Shown: positions 22,234 through 29,796, numbered from the stretch's first letter. The stretch: 33,945 nt of DNA from Candidatus Zambryskibacteria bacterium RIFCSPLOWO2_02_FULL_39_26 (GCA_001825395.1 MHWN01000011.1:1-33945); one strand, 5' to 3'. The notes: generated by a model not told the origin, from the sequence alone. A program made the numbers and translations.

Positions 22234-23685
22234 ATGGCCTCTCTTGATGAAATTAAGCAAGCTCGTCTGGTAAAGTTGGAAATATTAAAAAATAAGGGCA
22301 TTGACCCATATCCTGCCAAAGTTCCGCGTGATTTTCCTATTGATTTTTTGAAGAAAAATTTTGAGGCGGAAGTGCGTGCCGGCGATGCTGTATCAATTGC
22401 CGGTAGGATAATGGCTGTTCGCGGTCAGGGGGCTATTCTTTTTGTCGTTATATTTGATGGGACTGAGCGCATTCAAGCTATTATAAAAAAAGATATCATA
22501 TCCGATGAGACCTTTTCTCTTTTTGTGGATACGGTGGATATAGGCGATTTTATTTCAGTTACTGGAAAACCAGCTCTTTCAAAAACTGGAGAACAGAGTG
22601 TCGTAGTGGATTCTTGGGTAATGGCCTCAAAATCTCTTTTACCATTACCGGAAAAATGGCATGGAATTACAGACACGGATGAAAGATACAGAAAAAGATA
22701 TCTGGATTTTCTAATGAACGACGAATTACGTTCCCTTTTCATCCAAAAAGCTAAATTTTGGGACGCCACTCGCGATTTTATGAAAAACAACGGTTTTCTT
22801 GAAGTGGAAACTCCGACTTTGGAAATAACCACTGGAGGAGCGGAAGCTAAACCTTTTAAAACTCATCACAGCGATTATGATTTGGCTGTTTATTTGCGAA
22901 TATCAATAGGAGAACTGTGGCAGAAGCGTCTTATGGCTGGAGGTTTTTCAAAAACATTTGAAATAGGACGAGCTTACAGAAACGAGGGCACTTCCCAAGA
23001 GCACTCCCAAGAATTTACAAACATGGAGTTTTATTGGTCCTTTGCCGATTACAACGATGGCATGAAACTGGTCAGGGAAATGTATATTGAAATTGCTAAA
23101 GAAGTTTTCGGTAAAACAAAATTCACATCTAGAGGCTTTACCTTTGACCTAGCCGATGAATGGCAGGAGATTGATTATTCAGAGGAAATAAAAAAACAGA
23201 CCGAAATAGATATTGATAAAGCTAGTGAAAGTGAAATAATCAAAAAACTTTCCGAACTCGGTGTTAAATATGAAGGAGAAAATAAGGAAAGGCTTATTGA
23301 TACGCTTTGGAAATATTGTAGGAAAAATATCAAAGGCCCGGCTTTTGTGGTAAACCATCCTACTCTCGTTGCGCCGCTGGCCAAAAGTATCTCGGGAACA
23401 AAAACTGTTCAAATGTTCCAGCCAATCATTGCTGGAAGTGAAGTGGGCAGGGGATATTCCGAATTAAACGACCCGCAAGATCAAAAAAACAGATTTGAAG
23501 AACAACAAAAGCTTATAGACAAGGGTGACACAGAAGCTATGATGGCGGATATGGAATTTGTGGAAATGCTTGAATATGGCATGCCACCGACTTGCGGATT
23601 TGGCTTTGGTGAAAGACTTTTTACTATACTGGTGGATAAACCTTTACGTGAATTACAAACCTTTCCTTTAATGAGACCTAAATAG
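22234..23685 (+). CDS. lysS: Lysyl-tRNA synthetase, class II
   Basis: The protein is 483 aa. The N-terminal OB fold is at about 45-140. Motif 1 lies near 185-200. Motif 2 is FEIGRAYRNEGTSQEHSQEFTN (about 243-264). Motif 3 is GFGFGERLF, with Glu where Asp is more common. It charges tRNA-Lys. The spacer ahead of the ATG (22190-22233) consists of repeated ACTTT words and has no SD. It ends in a hairpin terminator at 23837. Confidence 0.95.
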   Translation: MASLDEIKQARLVKLEILKNKGIDPYPAKVPRDFPIDFLKKNFEAEVRAGDAVSIAGRIMAVRGQGAILFVVIFDGTERIQAIIKKDIISDETFSLFVDTVDIGDFISVTGKPALSKTGEQSVVVDSWVMASKSLLPLPEKWHGITDTDERYRKRYLDFLMNDELRSLFIQKAKFWDATRDFMKNNGFLEVETPTLEITTGGAEAKPFKTHHSDYDLAVYLRISIGELWQKRLMAGGFSKTFEIGRAYRNEGTSQEHSQEFTNMEFYWSFADYNDGMKLVREMYIEIAKEVFGKTKFTSRGFTFDLADEWQEIDYSEEIKKQTEIDIDKASESEIIKKLSELGVKYEGENKERLIDTLWKYCRKNIKGPAFVVNHPTLVAPLAKSISGTKTVQMFQPIIAGSEVGRGYSELNDPQDQKNRFEEQQKLIDKGDTEAMMADMEFVEMLEYGMPPTCGFGFGERLFTILVDKPLRELQTFPLMRPK

Positions 23686-23836
23686 AGCTTCCAAATTTGG
23701 CCAATCCTTACAGGATCTGTACACCTTTCACATTTTGATTACAAAATGTTCAAGGTCTTGCGAAGTGATAACATCACTTCTCACTCTTCATCTAAAATAC
23801 GCGACATTGTCTCAAATTATGAAAGCTTGGAATGCC

Positions 23837-23873
23837 AAATAACCCTAATTTTAAGGGTTATTTTAGATTTTTC
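23837..23873 (+). terminator. Terminator of lysS
   Basis: A 10-bp stem AAATAACCCT/AGGGTTATTT with a 7-nt loop is followed by TAGATTTTTC. Confidence 0.65.
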
Positions 23874-23902
23874 TTGACTTAAAACTGCATTTATGATAAA
23901 CT
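23874..23902 (+). promoter_or_regulatory. Promoter of the pseudoknotted RNA
   Basis: TTGACT (23874-23879), a 17-bp spacer ending TGA, and TAAACT (23897-23902) predict a start near 23909. Confidence 0.6.
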
Positions 23903-23908
23903 GACCAT

Positions 23909-24078
23909 GCTGGAGAAGGGTTTGTTGAGCCACACAAACCATCGGTGCTCCAGTTCGGTATTTGTTTGTAGGTTAGTGGCTCAATCTCAACTCATTTGCC
24001 GTTTTTAAGGGGACCTGGTGGCTTACAATTATAGGGTTCCCACTTTTTCTTCAAAGGCTGACTTCGGTCGGCTTTTTT
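23909..24078 (+). ncRNA. Unidentified structured RNA with a pseudoknot, about 170 nt
   Basis: CTGGAG (23910-23915) pairs with CTCCAG (23948-23953), and inside it GGTTTGT with ACAAACC. The hairpin loop TTGAGCCAC (23925-23933) is perfectly complementary over 9 nt to GTGGCTCAA (23976-23984), a strong pseudoknot. A further stem pairs GGGGACC (24009-24015) with GGTTCCC (24035-24041). It ends in a UUCG-capped terminator. It may be a cis-acting riboswitch-like leader of mraZ or a stable RNA; a 6S-like RNA is not excluded. The family is not recognised. Confidence 0.7.
24057..24078 (+). terminator. UUCG-capped terminator of the pseudoknotted RNA
   Basis: GCTGAC-TTCG-GTCGGC is followed by six T residues. 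Confidence 0.85.
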
Positions 24079-24080
24079 CG

Positions 24081-24124
24081 TATCCAACAGACTTATCCAC
24101 AGAAGTGGATAAGTCTGTTGGATA
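24081..24124 (+). repeat. Perfect 20-bp inverted repeat containing a DnaA-box sequence
   Basis: TATCCAACAGACTTATCCAC (24081-24100) and its exact complement (24105-24124) flank the loop AGAA. TTATCCACA at 24093-24101 matches the DnaA-box consensus exactly; the opposite arm has a box with one mismatch. The right arm overlaps the -35 of the mraZ promoter. There is no U-run after it, so it is not a typical terminator. Confidence 0.8.
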
Positions 24125-24146
24125 GTGGGAAAGGGTGGTATATAAT
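24118..24146 (+). promoter_or_regulatory. Promoter of the mraZ division cluster
   Basis: TTGGAT (24118-24123), a 17-bp spacer and a perfect TATAAT (24141-24146). The spacer is one MraZ-type repeat and the -35 lies in the palindrome, so both could control it. Confidence 0.7.
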
Positions 24147-24171
24147 GTATTGTGAGTGGGAAAGGGTGGGA
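24124..24171 (+). promoter_or_regulatory. MraZ-type operator repeats
   Basis: AGTGGGAAAGGGTGG occurs twice, at 24124 and 24155, 31 bp apart (about three helical turns). One copy fills the promoter spacer and the other follows the -10. Known: MraZ binds tandem TGGG repeats with about 10-bp period ahead of its own gene. Here TGGG/GTGG follow at 10 bp within each copy. Autorepression is inferred. Confidence 0.65.
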
Positions 24172-24273
24172 AACTAAATATAATTGACCTAATTTCTAAT
24201 TGTTCTAATTAGTCTAAGGGTTTGGACGTTTGGTATTTAGAATAATTAGGTTAATTAGAATAATTTACTAAAA
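24172..24273 (+). repeat. Imperfect inverted repeat built from CTAATT words, before mraZ
   Basis: The left half has CTAATT three times (about 24189-24212) and the right half its complement (AATTAG, TTAGAAT, about 24237-24265). The arms of about 30 nt are joined by a GT-rich loop. The element ends 8 nt before the mraZ ATG. Confidence 0.55.
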
Positions 24274-24708
24274 ATGTTTATCGGAGAGTACACACACACC
24301 ATTGATGACAAGAACAGACTTTCGCTTCCTGCGAAGTTTCGTTCGGAAATGGGGAAAAAAGTTGTGATAACTCCAGGCTTGGATGCTTGTCTTTTCGTCT
24401 TTACACAAAAGGAGTGGGGACAGATTAGCGCAAGACTTAGCGAGTCATCACTACTCCAAGCAGACAACAGAAGCTTCAACCGTTTTATGTTTGCCGGAGC
24501 GACAGAAGTAGAAATTGACTCCATCGGAAGAATTTTAGTTCCCGATTTTCTCCGAGACAGAGCCAATCTCAAAAACAAAGCTGTGGTTATCGGCGTTTCA
24601 AGTCGAGTTGAGATTTGGAACGAGAAAGTATGGCATGAATACAAGAAGGTGGTAGAGAAGCAGGCCGATACTTTGGCAGAAAAATTGGGACAGGTAGGGG
24701 TACTATAA
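24274..24708 (+). CDS. mraZ: Transcriptional regulator MraZ
   Basis: The protein is 144 aa with two SpoVT-AbrB-type domains. The first begins FIGEYTHTIDDKNRLSLPAKFR (residues 2-23) and the second has IDSIGRILVPDFLRDRANL (about 86-104). It forms a ring-shaped oligomer that represses the division cluster. Tandem GTGGG repeats at its promoter are the expected binding sites. It is the first gene of mraZ-rsmH-ftsL-ftsI. There is no SD. Confidence 0.93.
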   Translation: MFIGEYTHTIDDKNRLSLPAKFRSEMGKKVVITPGLDACLFVFTQKEWGQISARLSESSLLQADNRSFNRFMFAGATEVEIDSIGRILVPDFLRDRANLKNKAVVIGVSSRVEIWNEKVWHEYKKVVEKQADTLAEKLGQVGVL

Positions 24709-24781
24709 GTCAAAAGTCTATAAAGGTGAAAGTCCATAAAGGCAACCCCACTTTAAAGACTTTACAGACTTTATAAACTTT
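24709..24781 (+). repeat. Imperfect inverted repeat built from AAAGTC words, before rsmH
   Basis: The left arm has AAAGTCTATAAAGG and AAAGTCCATAAAGG. The right arm has the complementary series (AAAGACTTTACAGACTTTAT) and ends next to the rsmH ATG. The loop is about 8 nt (CAACCCCA). About 23 of 30 positions pair. Confidence 0.6.
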
Positions 24782-25675
24782 ATGACACATATTCCAGTTC
24801 TTTTACATGAAGTTATAGACGGACTAGCCCTTAAACCTGGAGATATTTTCGTTGACGGTACTTTAGGTGGTGGTGGCCACAGTGAGGAAGTTCTCAAAAG
24901 ATTTGGCAACAGAGTCAAAATCATCGGGATTGATTTGGATTCCGATGCCGTGAGAAGGTCCGAAGAAAGACTCGGACAATCTCAAGGGGATATAAAATTT
25001 ATAGAGGGAAGTTTCAGAAATCTCAATGCCATTCTTGATTCTTTAAATATCAAAGGCGTTGACAAAATTCTTCTAGACTTAGGTCTTTCTTCAAATCAAT
25101 TTGAAGAATCTGGTAGAGGATTTTCTTTTCAAAAGAATGAGCCGCTCATCATGTCTTTTAAAAAAGATTTGAAAGAAGCTGATTTAACTGCCAAAGAAAT
25201 TCTAAACACTTGGGACTTAGAAAACATTATCACTATTATTAAAAGTTATGGTGAAGAAAAATTTGCTTGGAAAATAGCCAAGGCCATCGTGGAGAGAAGG
25301 GAAGTTAAGCCGATTGAAACAACATTTGATCTGGTGGAGATTATAAAAAGCGCTACGCCGAAATTCTATCACCATCGAAAGATTCATCCAACCACAAAAA
25401 CTTTTCAAGCTTTAAGAATAACAGTGAACGATGAGATAGAAAGCCTAAAAGAAGGAATAAGGAAGGGTTTTGAAAGATTAAACAATGGAGGCAGACTGGC
25501 AGTCATTTCTTTCCATAGTCTGGAGGATAGGGTAGTCAAGCAATTTTTTAAGGAAAAGGGTACTGAAGGTCAAGCCAAGATATTGACAAAAAGACCAATA
25601 ATACCCAGCGATGAAGAAATCGGACAAAACCCAAGAAGTAGAAGCTCCAAGTTGAGAATAATAGAAAAAACATGA
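24782..25675 (+). CDS. rsmH: 16S rRNA (cytosine1402-N4)-methyltransferase
   Basis: The protein is 297 aa, near the usual 310. It begins with the family signature HIPVLLHEVIDGL, then the SAM-binding FVDGTLGGGGHSEEVL (about 21-36), LLDLGLSSNQF (about 98-108) and RKIHPTTKTFQALRI (about 198-212). It ends with the conserved ISFHSLEDRVVKQFF. It methylates C1402 in the decoding centre. It is the second gene of the cluster. Confidence 0.95.
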   Translation: MTHIPVLLHEVIDGLALKPGDIFVDGTLGGGGHSEEVLKRFGNRVKIIGIDLDSDAVRRSEERLGQSQGDIKFIEGSFRNLNAILDSLNIKGVDKILLDLGLSSNQFEESGRGFSFQKNEPLIMSFKKDLKEADLTAKEILNTWDLENIITIIKSYGEEKFAWKIAKAIVERREVKPIETTFDLVEIIKSATPKFYHHRKIHPTTKTFQALRITVNDEIESLKEGIRKGFERLNNGGRLAVISFHSLEDRVVKQFFKEKGTEGQAKILTKRPIIPSDEEIGQNPRSRSSKLRIIEKT

Positions 25676-25702
25676 ATTTTTTAGAAATTGAAAATTTAAA
25701 CT

Positions 25703-26014
25703 ATGGTTGAAAAAGTATTACAATTAAATAGAGAAAAAACTATCTTTTGGACGCTCATGGGAGTCTTGCTATTAAGCCTAGGTTTTTATATGTATTCCAT
25801 CAGAGTGACTGTCAGCAACGTCGTTGCTCGCCAAAGCTTGGAAACCGAAATCTCCGTATTGACTCTTTCAATAGGTAGTCAAGAATTTCAATATATAACA
25901 AAAAGAAATGCCGTGACTTTACAACTGGCCCACTCCTTGGGTTTCAAAGACGCCATAACAAAAACTTATATCTCCCAAAAAACAGGTCCGGAAGTGGCCA
26001 TTTTACCTAGATAA
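25703..26014 (+). CDS. ftsL: FtsL-like bitopic division protein
   Basis: The protein is 103 aa with a short charged cytoplasmic N-terminus, one helix at about 13-33 (TIFWTLMGVLLLSLGFYMY) and a periplasmic part with heptad-like spacing. The sequence is not diagnostic. The size, topology and position between rsmH and ftsI are those of FtsL, which with FtsB activates septal wall synthesis. Confidence 0.6.
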   Translation: MVEKVLQLNREKTIFWTLMGVLLLSLGFYMYSIRVTVSNVVARQSLETEISVLTLSIGSQEFQYITKRNAVTLQLAHSLGFKDAITKTYISQKTGPEVAILPR

Positions 26015-26031
26015 ACCGTACAATAAACTTG

Positions 26032-27738
26032 ATGAAGTTTAATTATCAATCTCGTATTCGTTTGATTTCTTTTGGTATTTTTATTTTTGCTCTGGTCATT
26101 ATCGTCAGGCTTTATTTTTTGCAAATTGTTGACAATGATTTTTATATAAGCAAAGCCGACAAACAATATACTTCCACTGCCCAGAAAATTTTTAGTCGAG
26201 GCAGTATTTTTTTTCAAAACAAAGATGGTAGTTTAGTTTCAGCCGCCACTTTGAAATCGGGATATATCGTGGCAGTAAATCCCGAAATTTTGAAAGACCC
26301 CGAATTCGCTTACCAGAAATTAAATGAGATTATACCGATTGACCGCGATCTTTTCATTACCAAAGCCACAAAACTAAATGATCCTTATGAGGAAATAGTC
26401 ATCAGAGCGGACGAAGAAATCGGCCAAAAAATATCAAATTTAAAAATAACTGGACTTCAAGTTTTTGGAGATCATTGGCGATTTTATCCGGGAGGGAACA
26501 TTGCTTCACATATTATTGGCATACTTGGATATAAAGGAGATGAATATGCCGGCAGATACGGACTGGAGAGGCAATTTGAAACGGAACTGAAAAGAGAGGA
26601 AGGCGCCTTCATTAACTTTTTTGCCGAGATTTTTTCTAACATAAAAAAAGTGGCAAACGTTTCAAAGGATGGAGAAGGGGATCTCATAACCACCATAGAG
26701 CCGACCGTCCAGATGTATTTGCAATCTGTCTTGAAAAATGTCACTGAAAAATATTCATCCGACTCTACCGGAGGAATTATTATGGACCCGTCCACTGGCG
26801 AAATATATGCCATGGAAACTTACCCGACCTTTGACCCGAACCGCCCGGATTTGGAAAAAAGCTCTGCCATTTTTTCAAACCCGCTAGTAGAAAATGTTTA
26901 TGAGATGGGATCTGTCATTAAACCTTTGACCATTTCTGCCGGCATTGACGCCGGAGTGGTCACAGCCAAGACAACTTACTATGACAAAGGATTTACCATT
27001 ATCAGCGGTAAAAAAGTTTCAAACTTTGACAGCAAGGAGAGAGGGATAGTCAGTTTGCAGGATGTTTTATCCCAATCCCTAAACGTCGGCGCGGCTTATG
27101 TGCAGTCCCTTTTGGGCAACAAGCTTTTTTCCGAATATATGCTTGGTTTTAGTTTGGCTGACAGGACGGGCATAGACTTGCCAAATGAAGGCCGGAATTT
27201 AGTAACAAATCTCAAAAGCAATATTGACATAAATTTGGCCACAGCCGCTTTCGGACAAGGAATCGCCCTAACGCCTATTACCACCATTAGGGCTCTTTCG
27301 GTTATCGCCAACGGCGGAGTTTTGGTAGAGCCTCACACAATCAAAAGTATAAAATATAAAATAGGTGTTACAAAAACCACACCGATTACCATAGGCGCAC
27401 GAGTCATAAAAAGAGAAACTTCCGAAGAAGTTACTCGGATGCTCATTTACAGCGTGGACAACGTGCTTTCAGGCGGAAGCTACCGAATGCCAAATTACAG
27501 TATTGCGGTTAAAACCGGTACGGCCCAAATGGTAAAGCCGGGCGGGGGAGGCTACGAGGAAGATAAATTTCTTCACTCATTTGTCGGTTATTTTCCGGCT
27601 TATAATCCGAAGTTTATTATTTTCTTATACACTATCAACCCAAAAGGAGCCAGATTCGGTTCGGAAACTCTGACGGTGCCGTTTATGGACACAGTAAAAT
27701 TCCTAATAAATTATTACGAAATCCCACCGGATAGATAA
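26032..27738 (+). CDS. ftsI: Septal penicillin-binding protein (FtsI/PBP3-like)
   Basis: The protein is 568 aa from the ATG at 26032; a TTG one codon upstream is an alternative. The membrane helix is at about 11-33. The pedestal domain contains HIIGILGYKGDEYAGRYGLE. Active-site motifs are SVIK in EMGSVIKPLTI (about 300), SLN in SQSLNVGAAY and KTG in VKTGTAQMV (about 494). No PASTA domain is present. It cross-links septal peptidoglycan. A second class B PBP, in the mre operon, serves elongation. Confidence 0.9.
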   Translation: MKFNYQSRIRLISFGIFIFALVIIVRLYFLQIVDNDFYISKADKQYTSTAQKIFSRGSIFFQNKDGSLVSAATLKSGYIVAVNPEILKDPEFAYQKLNEIIPIDRDLFITKATKLNDPYEEIVIRADEEIGQKISNLKITGLQVFGDHWRFYPGGNIASHIIGILGYKGDEYAGRYGLERQFETELKREEGAFINFFAEIFSNIKKVANVSKDGEGDLITTIEPTVQMYLQSVLKNVTEKYSSDSTGGIIMDPSTGEIYAMETYPTFDPNRPDLEKSSAIFSNPLVENVYEMGSVIKPLTISAGIDAGVVTAKTTYYDKGFTIISGKKVSNFDSKERGIVSLQDVLSQSLNVGAAYVQSLLGNKLFSEYMLGFSLADRTGIDLPNEGRNLVTNLKSNIDINLATAAFGQGIALTPITTIRALSVIANGGVLVEPHTIKSIKYKIGVTKTTPITIGARVIKRETSEEVTRMLIYSVDNVLSGGSYRMPNYSIAVKTGTAQMVKPGGGGYEEDKFLHSFVGYFPAYNPKFIIFLYTINPKGARFGSETLTVPFMDTVKFLINYYEIPPDR

Positions 27739-27767
27739 AAAGAAGTCTCCAGCGGTTTAACCGCTGG
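27736..27767 (-). terminator. Terminator of tRNA-Glu
   Basis: On the minus strand CCAGCGG-TTAAA-CCGCTGG is followed by AGACTTCTTTTTATC. The stem may also serve ftsI from the other side. Confidence 0.6.
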
Positions 27768-27774
27768 AAACATG

Positions 27775-27846
27775 TGACCTCTAGGGAAGTCGAATCCCTG
27801 TTCTTGCCTTGAGAAGGCAATGTCCTAACCATTAGACGAAGAGGCC
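27775..27846 (-). tRNA. tRNA-Glu(CUC)
   Basis: The gene is 72 nt without an encoded CCA. The acceptor stem is GGCCTCT/AGAGGTC (one G-U), the D arm GTCT-AATGGTTA-GGAC, the anticodon arm TTGCC-TTCTCAA-GGCAA with anticodon CUC, and the T arm AGGGA-TTCGACT-TCCCT. It reads GAG. The missing CCA contrasts with tRNA-Asn in this window, so CCA-adding enzyme is needed. Confidence 0.9.
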
Positions 27847-27862
27847 ATATTTAAACACAAAA

Positions 27863-27871
27863 ACTATAACA
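27863..27871 (-). promoter_or_regulatory. Extended -10 promoter of tRNA-Glu
   Basis: On the minus strand TGTTATAGT lies about 16 nt before the mature 5' end. Confidence 0.45.
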
Positions 27872-27947
27872 TTTTTTCCAAAAAATGAAAATTATTTTTA
27901 CTAAATTGAAAAAGGGGATAAATCTAATTATTATTCAAAATTAAGTA

Positions 27948-27953
27948 TATAAT
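27948..27953 (+). promoter_or_regulatory. -10 box of the membrane protein pair
   Basis: TATAAT lies 9 nt before the ATG at 27963, predicting a leader of only about 2-3 nt. Confidence 0.45.
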
Positions 27954-27962
27954 TACGTTCGT

Positions 27963-28442
27963 ATGGATATTTCATCATTACTTTTGAGCAAGCCCGTGCT
28001 TATAGGTCTTCACCTGGGTTTTGCTATTTTAGGTATTGACGCATTTCTCTGGCTACTTGGTGAAGTGGTGGCCAACGCCGGTTCTGTCAAACGCCGTCTG
28101 ATTGCGGCAAAAATCGGACTGGTAAGTTTCATTTTGACTTGGATAATCGGCGGTTATTACTATGTGAAATTTTACGGTTCTCTGGTTAAACCAATCATTA
28201 AAGCTGGAGACGCGCCCTGGGCTCACTCCATCGCCATGGAAGCAAAGGAACACATCTTCCTTTTTGCCATTCCCGTTTCTATTACTATTTTATTATTGTC
28301 GCGACTGGACTCAAGCCAGCTGGAATCTTTCGGTCTTCGGAAATCTCTCATCTGGCTTACAGTCATGATTGTCGGTCTCGGTTTAAGTTTAGGTCTGATG
28401 GGTTTTATAATATCGGCCGCGGCAAGGTGGGGCGCGGTTTAA
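27963..28442 (+). CDS. Integral membrane protein, four helices, unknown function
   Basis: The protein is 159 aa with hydrophobic helices at about 11-32, 46-67, 92-110 and 127-150. Charged residues (GEVVAN, EAKEHIF) and His (LHLGFAIL, WAHSIAMEAKEHIF) lie in or near helices. No family is recognised with confidence. It is followed after 14 nt by another small membrane protein, so the two may form a complex. Confidence 0.65.
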   Translation: MDISSLLLSKPVLIGLHLGFAILGIDAFLWLLGEVVANAGSVKRRLIAAKIGLVSFILTWIIGGYYYVKFYGSLVKPIIKAGDAPWAHSIAMEAKEHIFLFAIPVSITILLLSRLDSSQLESFGLRKSLIWLTVMIVGLGLSLGLMGFIISAAARWGAV

Positions 28443-28456
28443 AATATTTTTAAATT

Positions 28457-28771
28457 ATGGATAAATTAAAATCAATTTACGCATCTGCATGGTCATCTAC
28501 TCTGACAATCATTGTGGTGGTAGGAATAACTGTCGGCGGGGAGCTAAGCTTCTCGTTCAAAGACTGGCTGACAGCATTTACAGGTCATCACTGGATAACC
28601 AAAAGTTGGCTTTCCGTTATATCTTTTATCGTCTTTTTCCTGTTATTTAAAATATTCAAACAATCAGCCGATGAAAAGCAAACCAAAATCGCCTTAAATG
28701 TTCTTCAAATTTTTATCACTCTCGGCTTTATCGCCATTCTCGGTTTTTATTTTTACGAATTTTTTATTTGA
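28457..28771 (+). CDS. Small membrane protein, three helices, unknown function
   Basis: The protein is 104 aa with helices at about 13-29, 48-66 and 82-103. It has a positively charged loop (KIFKQSADEKQTK) between helices 2 and 3. It is cotranscribed with the four-helix protein upstream. I do not recognise it. Confidence 0.6.
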   Translation: MDKLKSIYASAWSSTLTIIVVVGITVGGELSFSFKDWLTAFTGHHWITKSWLSVISFIVFFLLFKIFKQSADEKQTKIALNVLQIFITLGFIAILGFYFYEFFI

Positions 28772-28830
28772 CTAATCCTGATTTAGCTCTACTATTAATT
28801 GAATAAGGTTAGTTAACCCTACAAGTTTTC

Positions 28831-29487
28831 ATGGCTAATCAGGATTTAACAATTCCCATTATTACCATTGATGGCGGAGCTGGTACCGGAAAGGGCGCGG
28901 TCAGGTCTATTGTGGCCCGGGAATTGGGTTTTCACCAGCTGGACAGCGGGGCTTTGTACCGCTCTGTTGCTCTAATTTCCATTGAGAAAAATATTACCAA
29001 GGTTTCAGAACTAGTTTCGGTAGCGGATAATTTAATTTTTCAAATGAAAAATAACAAAGCACTGCTTCGTGGCCGGGATGTTACAACTTTAATCCGAAGT
29101 AACCAAGTGGCAGACCGGGCATCCGAAATTTCCAAAATTAAAGAAGTTCGCCAGGCTCTTTTAAAGCACGAATTATCTGCACACTTGCCGCCAGGGTTGG
29201 TGGCCGATGGCAGGGACATGGGTGAAATCTTCAGTACTCCTTATAAGTTTTTTTTGGTGGCCACTCCGGAAGTCAGAGCCCGTAGGCGAGTTTTGCAATT
29301 CCAAAAACTTGGTCATCCTTCCAATTATCAAGATATTTTAAAAGAGATATTGGATCGTGATGAGGTAGATCGTACCAGAGATCACAGTCCTTTTGTGGCT
29401 CATTCTTCTGCCAAGGTAATTGATGTCAACAACATCTCTGCCCAGGAAGTAGCAAACATTATACTTACTGCTTATAAATCTGGATAA
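28831..29487 (+). CDS. cmk: Cytidylate kinase
   Basis: The protein is 218 aa. The P-loop GGAGTGKGAV is at about residues 12-21 and the CMP-binding QLDSGALYRSVAL at about 33-45. DGRDMGEIF (about 127-135) and VRARRRVLQF follow. It phosphorylates CMP/dCMP. AATCCTGATT (28774-28783) upstream and AATCAGGATT inside the first codons form a 10-bp inverted repeat that would enclose the start codon in a hairpin. Confidence 0.92.
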   Translation: MANQDLTIPIITIDGGAGTGKGAVRSIVARELGFHQLDSGALYRSVALISIEKNITKVSELVSVADNLIFQMKNNKALLRGRDVTTLIRSNQVADRASEISKIKEVRQALLKHELSAHLPPGLVADGRDMGEIFSTPYKFFLVATPEVRARRRVLQFQKLGHPSNYQDILKEILDRDEVDRTRDHSPFVAHSSAKVIDVNNISAQEVANIILTAYKSG

Positions 29488-29513
29488 TAACTCCATTATT
29501 TTATTATGGAGAC

Positions 29514-29546
29514 AAAAAAGGGCCGGTTGCGCGTTGCAACCTGCCC
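29514..29546 (-). terminator. Terminator of the GC-rich orphan gene
   Basis: On the minus strand GGGCaGGTTGC, a 5-nt loop and GCAACCgGCCC are followed by TTTTTT. Confidence 0.85.
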
Positions 29547-29559
29547 CTTGAGAGACGAT

Positions 29560-29775
29560 CTAGTCGTCATCCCTCTCTCCCGCCGCCCTACTTTTCCCGT
29601 CAATCCGGGGAACGCAGGCGGCGAATGGTGGAAAAACTGGACGTCGATCACCCCTGGCTCTGCCGAAATTTCGCTCTCTCGCTCGCCTTCTGGCGGCGAG
29701 ATCCCGAAGTGCGTCGCCGTCTCCAGCGAGAACCAGTCGCCGGATGTGATCCGGCATTCCCGGCCTTATATTCAT
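29560..29775 (-). CDS. GC-rich, arginine-rich small orphan protein
   Basis: The protein is 71 aa, with about one residue in five Arg and many Asp and Ala (DGDALRDLAARRRARERN). The ATG at 29775 has a perfect SD (AAGGAGG, 5-6 nt upstream), a consensus promoter and a strong terminator. The gene is far richer in G and C than every neighbour, which suggests recent transfer or a distinct origin. No motif is recognised. A basic nucleic-acid-binding role is only a guess. Confidence 0.6.
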   Translation of the reverse strand: MNIRPGMPDHIRRLVLAGDGDALRDLAARRRARERNFGRARGDRRPVFPPFAACVPRIDGKSRAAGERDDD

Positions 29776-29796
29776 ATAGGCCTCCTTCTGTTAGAT

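Larger units (their letters stand above)
23686..24273 (+). other. Complex 588-bp intergenic region before the division cluster
   Basis: There is no gene for a protein. In order it holds small hairpins (ACATTTTG/CAAAATGT near 23730, GAAGTGAT/ATCACTTC near 23763), the lysS terminator, a promoter and structured RNA, a perfect 20-bp palindrome, the mraZ promoter with operator repeats and an AT-rich inverted repeat up to the mraZ ATG. Confidence 0.8.

Noticed and set aside
24093-24112. Origin of replication because of DnaA-box sequences
   Set aside because: Only one perfect and one near-match box are clustered here; there is no dnaA/dnaN gene or box array, and the neighbouring genes are division genes.
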